Of a stretch of 64,000 bases of DNA, positions 47,033 to 56,750 are shown in pieces. The notes under the pieces are model-generated. The model was not told the DNA's origin and did not search any database. It worked only from the letters and a program-made list of their open reading frames with translations. The position numbers and the translations under genes were made by a program. Each line of letters begins with the position of its first letter. Within the stretch, counting starts at the first letter, position 1. The stretch spans positions 1 through 64,000 of the forward strand of contig NZ_JOEQ01000015.1 in assembly GCF_000721075.1 (NCBI RefSeq). Direction: 5' to 3'. Origin of the DNA: Streptosporangium amethystogenes (GTDB lineage: Bacteria; Actinomycetota; Actinomycetes; Streptosporangiales; Streptosporangiaceae).

Positions 47033-47463
47033 CCCACCCCTTCCCGGAGCGCAGGCCGCCCCACCCGGGGGCGCGGACCTCCGGCCCTCGGGGGGCGGCC
47101 TCGGCAGGGGGCTCGGTCTCCCGCCCGGGGAGGGCGCCCGGCGGAGCGGAGCGGACCTATCAGCTCACCAGGCCCGAGCGCCTGGATCTGGAGACGTTCG
47201 CCAGGGCGACGGGGACCCACCCCGAGCTGGTGCGGCGCCTCGTCGCGCTGGGCCTGCTCGATGCCGGGACCGACTCCGCCGGGCAGCTGTGGTTCCCGCC
47301 TCCCGAAGTGTTCACCATGGCGCGGATCCGGCGGCTGCGGGCCGGGTTCTCGATCAACTATGCCGCGCTCGGCCTCGTGCTGGACCTGCTGGACCGCATC
47401 GCCCAGCTGGAGGCCGCCCAGCGTGGGCGTTCCCGACTCACCGGAGGCTCGCCGTGGACATGA
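47029..47463 (+). CDS. chaperone modulator CbpM / MerR-like protein
   Basis: A 144-residue protein overlapping the dnaJ stop (ATGA). The first 40 residues are Pro/Gly/Arg-rich. The rest ([20 protein letters not shown], then [20 protein letters not shown] and the helix [20 protein letters not shown]) has the CbpM or HspR-like MerR fold. It could inhibit the J-protein or act as a repressor of this operon. A C-terminal helix ends [10 protein letters not shown]. Confidence 0.8.
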   Translation: MTHPFPERRPPHPGARTSGPRGAASAGGSVSRPGRAPGGAERTYQLTRPERLDLETFARATGTHPELVRRLVALGLLDAGTDSAGQLWFPPPEVFTMARIRRLRAGFSINYAALGLVLDLLDRIAQLEAAQRGRSRLTGGSPWT

Positions 47464-50060
47464 ACCAGCTGACCCAGAAGTCGCAGGAGGCGCTGCACGA
47501 CGCGCAGACCAAGGCCCTGCGCTTCGGGCACACCGAGGTGGACGGCGAGCACCTGCTGCTGGCGTTGCTCGACCAGCCGGAGGGGCTGATACCCCGCCTG
47601 CTCTCGTACGCGAACGTCGACACCGACAGGCTCAGGGACGATCTGGAGGCAGAGCTGGGCCGCCGCCCCAAGGTGAGCGGCCCCGGCGCCGCGCCGGGCC
47701 AGGTCTATGTGACGCAGCGGCTCTCCCGCCTGCTGGACACGGCCAAGCGGGAGGCCGACCGGCTCAAGGACGAGTACGTGTCGGTGGAGCACCTGCTCAT
47801 CGCCCTGCTTGAGGAGGGCAGTTCGAGCTCCGCCGGCAGACTGCTGCACGATCAGGGGCTGACCAGGGACGGCTTCCTCAAGGCGCTCACCGCGGTCCGC
47901 GGCAACCAGCGGGTGACGTCCGCGATGCCCGAGGTGGCGTACGAGGCGCTGGAGAAGTACGGGCGCGACCTGGTGGCCGACGCGCTGTCGGGCAAGCTCG
48001 ACCCGGTCATCGGGCGCGACGCCGAGATCCGCCGCGTCGTCCAGATCCTGTCCCGCAAGACGAAGAACAACCCCGTCCTGGTCGGTGACCCCGGTGTCGG
48101 CAAGACCGCCATCGTGGAGGGACTCGCGCAGCGGATCAGTCACGGGGACGTGCCGGAGGGACTCAAGGGCAAGACGGTCTTCAGCCTCGACATGGGTTCG
48201 CTGGTGGCCGGGGCCAAGTACCGGGGCGAGTTCGAGGAGCGCCTCAAGGCCGTGCTCAACGAGGTCAAGGCCGCCGAGGGGCGGATTCTGCTCTTCGTCG
48301 ACGAGTTGCACACCGTGGTGGGCGCCGGAGCGGCCGAGGGCGCCATGGACGCGGGCAACATGCTCAAGCCCATGCTGGCCCGCGGCGAGCTGCATATGAT
48401 CGGGGCGACGACCCTCAGCGAGTACCGCAAGCACATCGAGAAGGACGCCGCACTGGAGCGCCGGTTCCAGCCGGTGATGGTCGAGGAGCCCTCGGTCGAG
48501 GACGCCATCTCCATCCTGCGAGGCCTGCGCGAGCGCCTGGAGATCTTTCACGGGGTGAAGATCCAGGACAGCGCGCTGGTGGCCGCCGTCGTGCTGAGCC
48601 ACCGCTACATCTCCGACCGTTTCCTGCCGGACAAGGCCATCGACCTGGTGGACGAGGCGTGCGCGATGCTCCGTACGGAGATCGACTCGATGCCCGCCGC
48701 GCTCGACGAGCTCACCCGCAGGGTGATGCGCCTGGAGATCGAGGAGGCCGCGCTCGCCAAGGAGGAGGATCTCGCGAGCGGAGTCCGCCTGGAGGAACTG
48801 CGCGCGGAGCTCGCCGACGTGCGCGCCGAGGCCGACGCCATGCGGGCGCAGTGGGAGGCCGAGCGGCACGCGCTACGCGCCGTCCAGAGCCTGCGCGAGG
48901 AGATCGAGCACGTACGCGCCGACGCCGAGCGGGCCGAACGCGACTACGACCTCAACCGTGCCGCGGAGCTGCGGCACGGCAGGCTGCCCGAGCTGGAGCG
49001 GCGGCTGGAGGCGGAGGAGGAGCGTCTGCTCTCCAAGCAGGGGACGGCGCGCCTGCTGCGCGAGGTCGTTACCGACGACGAGATCTCGATGATCGTCTCC
49101 CGGTGGACGGGCATCCCGGTGAGCCGCCTGCAGGAGGGCGAGCGGGAGAAGCTCCTGCGGCTCGACGAGGTCCTGCACGAGCGGGTGATCGGCCAGGACG
49201 AGGCGGTGCGGCTGGTGGCCGACGCCGTCATCCGGGCCCGTTCCGGCATCAAGGACCCGCGTCGCCCGATCGGGTCGTTCATCTTCCTGGGGCCGACGGG
49301 CGTCGGCAAGACCGAGCTGGCCAAGGCGCTCGCGGAGGCGCTCTTCGACACCGAGGACAACATGATCCGCATCGACATGAGCGAGTACCAGGAGCGGCAC
49401 ACGGTCAGCCGCCTCGTCGGCGCGCCCCCCGGCTACGTGGGGTACGAGGAGGGCGGCCAGCTGACCGAGGCCGTGCGGCGCAAGCCGTACTCCGTGGTGC
49501 TCTTCGACGAGGTGGAGAAGGCGCACGCGGATGTCTTCAACACTCTGCTGCAGGTGCTGGACGATGGGCGGCTCACCGACGCGCAGGGCAGGACCGTCGA
49601 CTTCCGCAACACGGTCCTGATCATGACCTCCAACATCGGCTCCGTCTACCTCCTCGACGGCGTCACACCGAGCGGAGAGATCGAGGAGGAGGCGCAGCAG
49701 CGGGTGATGGCCGAGCTGCGCGCGCACTTCCGCCCCGAGTTCCTCAACCGCGTCGACGACATCGTGATCTTCAAGCCGCTCACCATGGAGGAGATCGAGC
49801 GCATCGTCGGCCTGATGTTCGGCGAGTTGCGGACCCGTCTCGAACAGCGGGGGATCCGGCTGGACGTCACCGAGGCGGCACTGAGGTACATCGCCGAGCG
49901 AGGCTACGACCCGGTGTACGGCGCCCGCCCGCTGCGCCGGTTCATCTCCAGGGAGGTCGAGACGCGCATCGGCCGCGCGCTGCTGTCCGGGGAGGCGTAC
50001 GAGGGGGGCGTGGTCCGGGTCGATCTCGCCGAGGGTGATCTGGACGTCACCTACCAATGA
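47454..50060 (+). CDS. clpB: ATP-dependent chaperone ClpB
   Basis: An 868-residue Hsp100 disaggregase. The N domain (about 5-145) has [22 protein letters not shown]1 has Walker A GDPGVGKT (about 207) and Walker [10 protein letters not shown]. The M-domain coiled coil is about 405-525. NBD2 has [13 protein letters not shown] (about 613), [11 protein letters not shown] and a C-terminal GARPLRRFI. The GTG at 47454 lies six bases after GGAGG; ATG two codons later is also possible. It overlaps cbpM by 10 bases and closes the chaperone operon. Confidence 0.97.
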   Translation: MDMNQLTQKSQEALHDAQTKALRFGHTEVDGEHLLLALLDQPEGLIPRLLSYANVDTDRLRDDLEAELGRRPKVSGPGAAPGQVYVTQRLSRLLDTAKREADRLKDEYVSVEHLLIALLEEGSSSSAGRLLHDQGLTRDGFLKALTAVRGNQRVTSAMPEVAYEALEKYGRDLVADALSGKLDPVIGRDAEIRRVVQILSRKTKNNPVLVGDPGVGKTAIVEGLAQRISHGDVPEGLKGKTVFSLDMGSLVAGAKYRGEFEERLKAVLNEVKAAEGRILLFVDELHTVVGAGAAEGAMDAGNMLKPMLARGELHMIGATTLSEYRKHIEKDAALERRFQPVMVEEPSVEDAISILRGLRERLEIFHGVKIQDSALVAAVVLSHRYISDRFLPDKAIDLVDEACAMLRTEIDSMPAALDELTRRVMRLEIEEAALAKEEDLASGVRLEELRAELADVRAEADAMRAQWEAERHALRAVQSLREEIEHVRADAERAERDYDLNRAAELRHGRLPELERRLEAEEERLLSKQGTARLLREVVTDDEISMIVSRWTGIPVSRLQEGEREKLLRLDEVLHERVIGQDEAVRLVADAVIRARSGIKDPRRPIGSFIFLGPTGVGKTELAKALAEALFDTEDNMIRIDMSEYQERHTVSRLVGAPPGYVGYEEGGQLTEAVRRKPYSVVLFDEVEKAHADVFNTLLQVLDDGRLTDAQGRTVDFRNTVLIMTSNIGSVYLLDGVTPSGEIEEEAQQRVMAELRAHFRPEFLNRVDDIVIFKPLTMEEIERIVGLMFGELRTRLEQRGIRLDVTEAALRYIAERGYDPVYGARPLRRFISREVETRIGRALLSGEAYEGGVVRVDLAEGDLDVTYQ

Positions 50061-50123
50061 GGAAAACCAGCAATGTCGCCAAATATCGCGTAATGCCGTA
50101 ATTGCAGGAAGAGGAGCCGGATC

Positions 50124-50280
50124 GCCGAGGATCTCGCCGGCCGGGTGAAACCCGTCAAGGTGGACGTGGACAGGGCGCCCGAACTCTTCCGAGCGCTTCA
50201 CCATCCGGGCGGTGCCGTACCTGACGGTGGCCGAGCGGACGGGCGGCGCCCGCCTTCGAACCGCGCTCGTGGGTGAAGGG
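50124..50280 (+). pseudogene. thioredoxin gene remnant
   Basis: From 50124 the sequence reads AEDLAGRVKPVKVDVDRAPEL. After one extra base near 50196 it continues FTIRAVPYLTVAERTGG, ending near 50280. This is the thioredoxin core (VDVD..P, then the FxIRAVPxL cis-proline loop). The upstream half with the CGPC active site is missing, and the frame is broken. Thioredoxin genes commonly follow clpB in such operons, so this is probably the decayed last gene. The palindrome GGCGCGATCGCGCC lies at 50279-50292. Confidence 0.7.
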
Positions 50281-50353
50281 CGCGATCGCGCCGGTGGGCG
50301 GGGGAGTGGCTGGGATGGGCGCGCTCACCGAGACGCCGGACCATCAGGGACAC

Positions 50354-52660
50354 TCAGGGGTCTTCGCGGAGGCCTCGGTGGCCGTGGTGGACGCCCTCCT
50401 CGGCGGAGAGCCGGGCCAGCTCGACCCGGGAGTGGATGCCCAGCTTGCGGAAGACCTGCCGCAGGTGGAAGGCGACCGTGTGCTCGCTGATGAACATCTG
50501 CTCGGCGGCGTTCCGGTTCGTCAGCCCCTGGGAGACCAGGTCGCAGACGGCCTGCTCGGTGCCGGTCAGGCTGGCCCATCCCGAGGTGGGATGGGCGGTC
50601 CTGACCCAGTGGCGGCGCCGCTCGCCCAGCAGCCGCAGCCTGCCCCGTACCCGGGCGGCGTCACGGACGGCCCCCACCGCGCCGTAGCAGGTGAGCGCGA
50701 TCTTGAGATTCTCCACGGCCGGATCCCGGCAGCCGTGGTCCGCGCCGAGCAGCACGCCCAGATCCTCCGCCGCCGAACCCCTGGCCCACGGATCGCCGTG
50801 CCCGGCCACCGCGCGGCCCAGCGCCTCGGGGTCGCCCTCCCGCAGTCCGCGGGCGTGGTCGGCGGCCACCGACGGGTTGGGCAGACCGGGGCTGCGCCGG
50901 GCGATGCCCTCGGCCGCGTCGACCACGGCGTCGGCCCGGTGCCGCTGGCCCGTCGCCATGGCCATCCGTACCAGCCAGGCCGCGGCGGCGGGCTCGCTGG
51001 TCAGCGCCCCGGTGTGCCGAGGCAGCACGTCGTACAGCCCGCCGAGCGAGCTCATCCCGCCCGCGGCTCCGTCGCGCGCCTCGTTGATCCGCCCGGCCAC
51101 CAGCTCCGAGCGCAGCCGGGTGCGCGGAGGCAGGTCTCGCGCCGACCCGGCAAGGTTGCGCTCCATGTACCTGATGGCCCCCGGCAGGTCGCCCGCCCGC
51201 AGTGAGGCGGTGCCGAGCACCGACAGGGCCGAGGAGGCCGGTGACGGGGCGCCCAGGATTCCGGCGGCGGCCAGAGCGGCCTCCGCGTGCTCGATCGCGC
51301 TGCCGAGCCTGCCCGCGGCCAGGTGCAGGCGGGCGCGCAGGACGGGGATCTCCGCGGCCCAGGCCGGCTCGTACTCGGCCTCGGCCGCGGCGATCTCCGT
51401 CGTGGTCTCCGCCTCCTCCAGCAACCAGAGGTCGATCAGCATCGAGGCCAGCACGGCCCGGGGCTGCTGCCGCCACCGTCCACCGGCAGGTTGCTCCACG
51501 GCCTCGCGTGCCAGGTCCAGCCCGTCCGAGAGCCTGCCCTCGTCCCAGGCGAGCAGGGCCAGGTCCGTCAGCGTCTCGGCGTCGCCGCCCCCGGTCAGAC
51601 GGGCCGGGCGGGTCCGGGCGGCGCGCTCGACCTGTTCGCGCAGCGCTCGTCGCACCGGTTGGGGCACCCTCTCGACGACCGAGCGCCACAGCAACTCGTG
51701 CCTGAACGCCAGCTCGTCGGGGGTGGTGACGAGCACACCCGCGGCCAGGGCCTCCTCCAGCGCGGGAAGCAGTGCCGCCGGGGTCTCGCCGAGCATCTCG
51801 GCCGCGTACGCCGGTGAGAACGAGCGCCCGAGCACCGCCGTGGCCTCCAGCAGGTACCTGGTCTTGGTGCCGAGCTCGTTCAGCCGCCGCCGGACGGCGG
51901 TGTGCACCCGCAGGGGCAGCTCCGCCCCGGCGGGAGTGGTCTCGGCCAGCCGGGCGACGCCGTCCCGCACCAGGACGGCGCCCTCCTCGCACAGTCCGGT
52001 GAGGTATTCGGACAGTAGCAGCGGGTTGCCGCCGGCCTGGGCGGCCAGCGCGGCCAGGTCCTTTCCCGGTGCCGCGCCCAGGATGTCGGTGCAGACCTCG
52101 GTGACCGCGCCGTCGTCGAGCGGGCGCAGTACGGTCCGGGTGGCCCCCTCCTCTTCGAGCAGGTCGAACAGCCGTCTGGCATCGCCGCGCGCCGGGGTGC
52201 TGCGGCAGGCCAGCAGCCATGCCACCGGCCGTTCGGCCAGCCGCGAGGGCAGCGTGCGCAGGGCCATGAGCGTGGCGGCGTCGGCCCACTGGAGATCGTC
52301 CAGGGTGACCAGCAGCGGCCCCGCGCCCAGCCTTCTCTCCAGCGAGGTCCTGACCTGCTCGGCCAGCCAGAGCAGCAGGCCGGGACCGTCGGGGGCGGCG
52401 TTCCTGGCCACGGTCAGGGGCGCCGGCGACTCCTCCAGGGCCGACAGCAGCGGCCCCAGCGGTGTCAGCCGTCCCAGCTCGTCGGCTTGCCCGCTGGCGA
52501 CCGCCGTCCCCCGCGCGGCCGCGAGGCCGGCCGCCTCGCCGAGCAGCAGCGTCTTGCCTATCCCCGGCTCGCCCTCGACGAGCATGACGTTCCCTGCCGT
52601 GGACGCGACGCCTTCCAGCAGGGCGAGGACCGCCGCCTGTTCATCTCTCCGGCCGCGCAT
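50354..52660 (-). CDS. LAL-type LuxR family regulator with AAA ATPase
   Basis: A 768-residue large ATP-binding LuxR regulator. Walker A is VEGEPGIGKTLLLGEA (about 28-43), Walker B LLVTLDDLQWADA (about 117-129), and TPR-like helices fill the centre. The C-terminal LuxR HTH is SLTGTEQAVCDLVSQGLTNR with NAAEQMFISEHTVAFHLRQV (about 689-730). LAL proteins are usually pathway activators. No obvious pathway is adjacent on the minus strand. The long plus-strand frame across it is a shadow. Confidence 0.93.
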   Translation of the reverse strand: MRGRRDEQAAVLALLEGVASTAGNVMLVEGEPGIGKTLLLGEAAGLAAARGTAVASGQADELGRLTPLGPLLSALEESPAPLTVARNAAPDGPGLLLWLAEQVRTSLERRLGAGPLLVTLDDLQWADAATLMALRTLPSRLAERPVAWLLACRSTPARGDARRLFDLLEEEGATRTVLRPLDDGAVTEVCTDILGAAPGKDLAALAAQAGGNPLLLSEYLTGLCEEGAVLVRDGVARLAETTPAGAELPLRVHTAVRRRLNELGTKTRYLLEATAVLGRSFSPAYAAEMLGETPAALLPALEEALAAGVLVTTPDELAFRHELLWRSVVERVPQPVRRALREQVERAARTRPARLTGGGDAETLTDLALLAWDEGRLSDGLDLAREAVEQPAGGRWRQQPRAVLASMLIDLWLLEEAETTTEIAAAEAEYEPAWAAEIPVLRARLHLAAGRLGSAIEHAEAALAAAGILGAPSPASSALSVLGTASLRAGDLPGAIRYMERNLAGSARDLPPRTRLRSELVAGRINEARDGAAGGMSSLGGLYDVLPRHTGALTSEPAAAAWLVRMAMATGQRHRADAVVDAAEGIARRSPGLPNPSVAADHARGLREGDPEALGRAVAGHGDPWARGSAAEDLGVLLGADHGCRDPAVENLKIALTCYGAVGAVRDAARVRGRLRLLGERRRHWVRTAHPTSGWASLTGTEQAVCDLVSQGLTNRNAAEQMFISEHTVAFHLRQVFRKLGIHSRVELARLSAEEGVHHGHRGLREDP

Positions 52661-53128
52661 CGTCTTGTCTCGGATCTGGGGTCATACGCCAGGCTTTCTT
52701 AGCGGTGATTACCCGTATGACATCCCCATCGGGCGAAATGCCATGCGGTGAATGCTCCCGGCTACTGGTTGTTTGATGCAGATTTGACCTTTAAGTGCGA
52801 CTTCTAGTCGATCTGGCTGATGCCCGACGAGCATGATCGCCGCGTGCGTTCGGATTGTCCTGACAAAACACGGCCGAGGCTCGCGCAGATGCCCGCCAGG
52901 CGGGTAGGAGGTACGCCCTCTCGTACAGGATGGGAGTCGGTGCGGTTCTCGGTGCGGGTCGGCGGGCTCACCGGATCTTCGCCGCCCGGCCCGCTCCCGA
53001 GAGGGTCGACGACCGGTGCGGCCCGGTCGCGTCAGGCCGCCGATGACGCGGCCTGAACCGTGCGCCGCATGCACGGTGAGGAGCTGCGAGCTCGGCCCCT
53101 CAGGGCCGAGAAGCCGACTGGAGGAAGC
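52661..53128. other. gene-free stretch with leader hairpins
   Basis: About 470 bases between the LAL gene and the phosphatase gene. The half near the LAL gene is AT-richer and likely holds promoters. TCAGGCCGC/GCGGCCTGA (53032-53056) and CTCGGCCC/GGGCCGAG with a CTCA loop (53091-53110) are perfect hairpins just before the phosphatase ribosome binding site. They could be leader structures. No convincing gene is seen. Confidence 0.5.
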
Positions 53129-53932
53129 ATGGATCAGAGCACCTCGACAGAGCTCTCAGCCGTCGCGGTCGAGGCCGCCCGCGCGGTGGGCGACCGGCTC
53201 CGCAAGGCGTTCAGGTCGCGTCCCGCGATCGAGACCAAGAGCGACTTCCACGATCCGGTGACCGAGCACGACCGCGCCGCGGAGGAGATCATCCGGGAGG
53301 TCATCGAGAGGCGCGTCCCGGGCAGCACGGTCATCGGCGAGGAGGGCGGCAGCGAGGGATCCGGTGAGATCCGCTGGTACGTCGACCCGATCGACGGAAC
53401 CGCGAACTTCGCCGCCGGGCTGCCCTTCTTCTGCGTGTCGATCGCCGCCGCCGCCGGGGACGAGGTGGTCGCCGGGGCGGTCTACGACCCGGTGCGCGAC
53501 GACGAGTTCCGGGCCGACCTGGGCGGGGCCTGGTGCAACGACGTGCGGATGCGCAGCGCCGGTGCCACCCGCGATCGGGAGGCGATGCTGCTGACCAGTT
53601 ATCCCAACCCCCGTGAGCTGGCCGACGGCGGGGAGGAGGTGCTGCGCGAGTTCGGCCGGATGCTGGCGTCGTTCGCCTCCACCCGCCGTCCGGGCAGCAC
53701 GGCGCTCCAGCTGGCCCATGTCGCGGGAGGGTGGGCCGACGTCGCCTACGGCAGTAGGGTCAGCCCATGGGACGTGGCGGCGGGGTCGCTGCTGGTCCGG
53801 CAGGCGGGGGGAGTGTTCATCCCGCTGGACGGATCGATCTTCGAGCCCGGCGGCTACCTCGCCCATGTCGGCGGGTTCGACCTGGCGGGATCGGTCATGG
53901 GCGATCTGGTTCCGCCGGGCCGCTCCGCCTGA
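53129..53932 (+). CDS. inositol monophosphatase family protein
   Basis: A 267-residue Mg-dependent phosphatase of the FIG/IMPase family. The metal and substrate motifs are IGEEGG (about 69-74), VDPIDGTANF (85-94) and SPWDVAAGSLLVRQAGG (about 216-232). It could act on inositol-1-phosphate, histidinol phosphate, fructose-1,6-bisphosphate or PAP-like nucleotides. The last would suit the sulfotransferase locus downstream but is only a guess. GGAGGAA lies just before the ATG at 53129. Confidence 0.88.
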   Translation: MDQSTSTELSAVAVEAARAVGDRLRKAFRSRPAIETKSDFHDPVTEHDRAAEEIIREVIERRVPGSTVIGEEGGSEGSGEIRWYVDPIDGTANFAAGLPFFCVSIAAAAGDEVVAGAVYDPVRDDEFRADLGGAWCNDVRMRSAGATRDREAMLLTSYPNPRELADGGEEVLREFGRMLASFASTRRPGSTALQLAHVAGGWADVAYGSRVSPWDVAAGSLLVRQAGGVFIPLDGSIFEPGGYLAHVGGFDLAGSVMGDLVPPGRSA

Positions 53933-53980
53933 GCGCGGGCGGGGGGAGGCCCGCGTGGTCCACGGGCGGCCGTCACCACA

Positions 53981-54012
53981 TTACCTATTGATTCTGTAGG
54001 AAATACAGGTAA
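53981..54012 (+). promoter_or_regulatory. 32-bp shared element, copy A (before the LanC-like gene)
   Basis: The pattern is TTACC-N10-GTAGGAA-N5-GGTAA. The outer arms TTACC and GGTAA are inverted repeats exactly 22 bases apart. It ends 31 bases before the LanC-like ATG. The same pattern with the same spacings occurs in copy B before the sulfotransferase gene. Nothing else in the window looks like it. Confidence 0.65.
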
Positions 54013-54043
54013 CATGATTGTCTCGCCGTACGAAGGAGCCGCC

Positions 54044-55366
54044 ATGAGCCTGGAGTCGGGGGCGGAGAGCCTGCTGGCCACCGCGGTCGAGGCCGCGCGC
54101 TGGATCCGCTCGGCGGCCGTGGACGACGAACGGGGACGGCACTGGCAGGCCAACCCCGATCCCCGGGGCCGGGCCGCCATGCCCGACCACCCCCTGTCGT
54201 TGTACTCGGGGGCGGCCGGGATCATCCTGTTCTTCCTGGAGCTCGCCGCCGCCACGGGCGACGAGGGCTACCTGGACGACGCCGGGGCCGGGGCCCGCTA
54301 TCTCGCCGCCACCTGGCGGGAGCAGGCCGATCTCTCCCTCCATCACGGTCTGGCCGGGGTGATGTTCGCCCTCGCCGAGGCCGGATGGGCCACCGGTGAA
54401 CGGGAATTCGAGGTCGAGGCCGGCGCGGTCGCCGACCGCATCGTGCGCAGCGCCCGCCCCATCGGCGGCGGCCTGGGCTGGACCGGTGACCCCGCCCAGC
54501 GCGGCGACGGCGGGATCATCCTCGGCCTGCTGCACGCCGGGGGCATCCTGGGGGTGCCCGCCTACCAGGAGATCGCCGTCGAGGCCGGCGCCCGCGTCGC
54601 CGCACTCGCCGTCCCCGGCCACCGCTTCGGCGAGGGCGCCTGCGCGGACCTGCCGCTGGACGCGGTCACCCCGGGGTTCCTGTCCGGCACGGCCGGCACC
54701 GCCTTCCTGCTCGCCCGCCTGTACGGCGTGACCGGCGAGCCCCGCTTTCTCGACGGCTCTCGCAGGGGGGCCGACTTCGTCCGCGCGGTCAGCGCCGTGA
54801 CCGAGCGGTGCGCGCTGGTACCGCACCACATCCCGCAGGGCCGCGACCTGCACTACCTGGGCTTCTGCTCCGGCTCGGCGGGGGTCGCCCGGACGTTCTA
54901 CGAGCTGTACCGGGTGTCGGGTGACGCCGGAGACCTCGACTGGGTCGAGCGGCTGGCCAGGGGGATCGTCAGCAGCGGCGCCCCCGCCGGCCAGAGCGGT
55001 GGCTACTGGAACTCGGCCTGCCAGTGCTGCGGCACCGCCGGGCTGGTGGAGCTGTTCGTCGGGCTCTGGGCGGCGACCGGCCGCCCGCAGCACCTGGAGT
55101 TCGCCCGCACGCTGGGGGAGAACCTGGCCGGCCTGGCCACCGGCCACGACGGCCGGGGCTCTCGCTGGTACCAGGCCTACCGGCGGCTACGGCCCTGGGA
55201 GGTCACCGCCGACACCGGCTACATGGTCGGCGCCGCGGGCATCGGGGCCGCGCTCCTGCACCTGGACGCCACCGCGCGTCCGCAGGAGGCCCGGCGGCTC
55301 ATCCTGCCGCCGGACAACCCCTTCCCCGCCATCCCGCTGCCGAGCGCGACGCTCCGCCGGTCCTGA
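54044..55366 (+). CDS. LanC-like protein (lanthionine cyclase fold)
   Basis: A 440-residue all-helical LanC-like protein with the repeated GxxG signatures of the alpha/alpha barrel (SLYSGAAGIILF, LHHGLAGVMFAL, FLSGTAGTAFLLA, TGYMVGAAGIGAALL). Predicted zinc ligands are Cys275 in GFCSGSAG and Cys328-Cys329 in CQCCGTAG. LanC has Cys-His here, while Cys-Cys-Gly is known from ProcM-type LanM enzymes. It is a stand-alone cyclase-like protein without a dehydratase or precursor nearby, so it may not make lanthipeptides. AAGGAG lies five bases before the ATG at 54044; an in-frame ATG at 54014 is possible. Confidence 0.88.
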   Translation: MSLESGAESLLATAVEAARWIRSAAVDDERGRHWQANPDPRGRAAMPDHPLSLYSGAAGIILFFLELAAATGDEGYLDDAGAGARYLAATWREQADLSLHHGLAGVMFALAEAGWATGEREFEVEAGAVADRIVRSARPIGGGLGWTGDPAQRGDGGIILGLLHAGGILGVPAYQEIAVEAGARVAALAVPGHRFGEGACADLPLDAVTPGFLSGTAGTAFLLARLYGVTGEPRFLDGSRRGADFVRAVSAVTERCALVPHHIPQGRDLHYLGFCSGSAGVARTFYELYRVSGDAGDLDWVERLARGIVSSGAPAGQSGGYWNSACQCCGTAGLVELFVGLWAATGRPQHLEFARTLGENLAGLATGHDGRGSRWYQAYRRLRPWEVTADTGYMVGAAGIGAALLHLDATARPQEARRLILPPDNPFPAIPLPSATLRRS

Positions 55367-55696
55367 AGAGCGTGGAAGGCGCGTCGCCGGTGAACCGGAC
55401 GGTCATCGCGGGGGAGCACGGCACGGGCGTCAGCCTGGCCGGGGGCCCACGCGGCTCAGGCCCACGTACGTCCCCGTGCCCGGGGTCGGCATCGAGGTCT
55501 CCGCGGGCCACGGCGTCACGGCCCCGTCCCCCGGCGCGCACGGCATCCGGACCATGTCACCCCCGCGCACCCGATCGTGCCGGCCGGCCGTGCAGGGACG
55601 GCAGCCGCCGCGCCTCTCACGCCGGAGGCCCGAGAACGACGCACCCTTTGGCCGTCAAGGGGTGACAAAACTCGTGACCATGATTGGTGATTCTCC
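55367..55696. other. gene-free stretch inside the LanC-sulfotransferase locus
   Basis: About 330 GC-rich bases. Short stretches in different frames look protein-like (for example VPVPGVGIEVSAGHGV near 55470-55520 and AHPIVPAGRAGTAAA near 55560-55620), which could reflect a decayed gene, but no family is recognised. The last 60 bases are AT-richer and may hold a promoter for the next gene. Confidence 0.35.
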
Positions 55697-56623
55697 GTGA
55701 GTACCACCCAAGGCCTGCCTAATCTCGGTGTCGTGACAATCGAGGATTTCTTTCCCGACCCGGGCCGTTCCACAGTCGCGATCGAACCGGCCCGGCCGGG
55801 CGCGGGCCACTGGGCCGGTGCGCCGAGCGCCGTGGCGAGCGACGGGCTGATCTACCTCGCCTACCGGCTGCGCCGCCCCGTCGGCGAGGGCCGCGGCTAC
55901 GCCGTCGCAGTCGCCCGCTCCACCGACGGTGAGCGGTTCGAGACCCTGCTCACCATCGGCAGGCAGGAGATGGACACCGAGTCACTGGAGCGGCCCACCC
56001 TGATCCGCACACCGGAAGGGCGCTGGCGGCTCTACCTCAGCTGCGCCACCTACGACACCAAGCACTGGCGGGTCGAGGTGCTGGAGGCCGACGACCCGTC
56101 CGGGTTTCGCGCCTCGCAGCGGCAGGTGGTGCTCCCCGGCGATCCGAAGACCGGCGTCAAGGACCCGGTGATCGTGCGGCGGGGCGACGTGTGGCATCTG
56201 TGGGCCTCCTGCCACCCCCTGGCGGAGGACGACGAGGCCGACCAGATGGTGACCGACTACGCCACCAGCGCCGACGGCATCGAGTGGACCTGGCAGGGCA
56301 CCGCGCTCAGCGGCCGGCCCGGAGACTGGGACGCCCGGGGGGCGCGGGTGGCGGCGGTCCGCTTCCTCGGGGAGCAGGTGGTGGCCTTCTACGACGGCAG
56401 GGCCACCGCGGCGGAGAACTACGAGGAGAAGACCGGTGTCGCGGTCGGCGCCGACCCGGCGCAGCTGACCCCGGTCGGCACCGGGCCCGCCGCCCTCTCG
56501 CCGCACGCGGGCGGCGGCCTGCGCTACCTGGACATCGTGGACCTGCCGGAGGGCGGGCGGCGGCTGTACTACGAGTACACCCGCGCGGACGGGGCGCACG
56601 AGCTCCGTACCGAGCTGCGCTGA
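55697..56623 (+). CDS. glycosidase-like five-bladed beta-propeller protein
   Basis: A 308-residue protein with propeller blades recalling GH43/GH130-type glycosidases: [15 protein letters not shown] (about 44-58), [17 protein letters not shown] (about 68-84), [18 protein letters not shown] (about 97-114), [18 protein letters not shown] (about 155-172) and [13 protein letters not shown]. The carboxylates in these blades (KDP and the early acidic residues) would be the active site. There is no signal peptide, so it is cytoplasmic. The start is GTG at 55697 with a poor ribosome binding site. It converges with the sulfotransferase. Confidence 0.78.
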   Translation: MSTTQGLPNLGVVTIEDFFPDPGRSTVAIEPARPGAGHWAGAPSAVASDGLIYLAYRLRRPVGEGRGYAVAVARSTDGERFETLLTIGRQEMDTESLERPTLIRTPEGRWRLYLSCATYDTKHWRVEVLEADDPSGFRASQRQVVLPGDPKTGVKDPVIVRRGDVWHLWASCHPLAEDDEADQMVTDYATSADGIEWTWQGTALSGRPGDWDARGARVAAVRFLGEQVVAFYDGRATAAENYEEKTGVAVGADPAQLTPVGTGPAALSPHAGGGLRYLDIVDLPEGGRRLYYEYTRADGAHELRTELR

Positions 56624-56750
56624 GCACGACCGCCGACCTGCGCGGGGTCATGCCGATCACGCACCGCCCGGTACAGGACTCGGGAACTCCCGGAAGCCGG
56701 AACGTGGCGGCTCGCCGACCTCACGACGGGCACCGGGAACCGGCGAACGG

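Noticed and set aside
50691..52751. A 686-codon plus-strand frame opposite the LAL regulator
   Set aside because: It is the shadow of a high-GC gene: Ser/Arg/Ala-rich with no domain, and the opposite strand carries a complete LuxR-type protein.
52709..53074. A 121-codon minus-strand frame between the LAL gene and the phosphatase gene
   Set aside because: It lacks a ribosome binding site and crosses perfect hairpins and likely promoter sequence.
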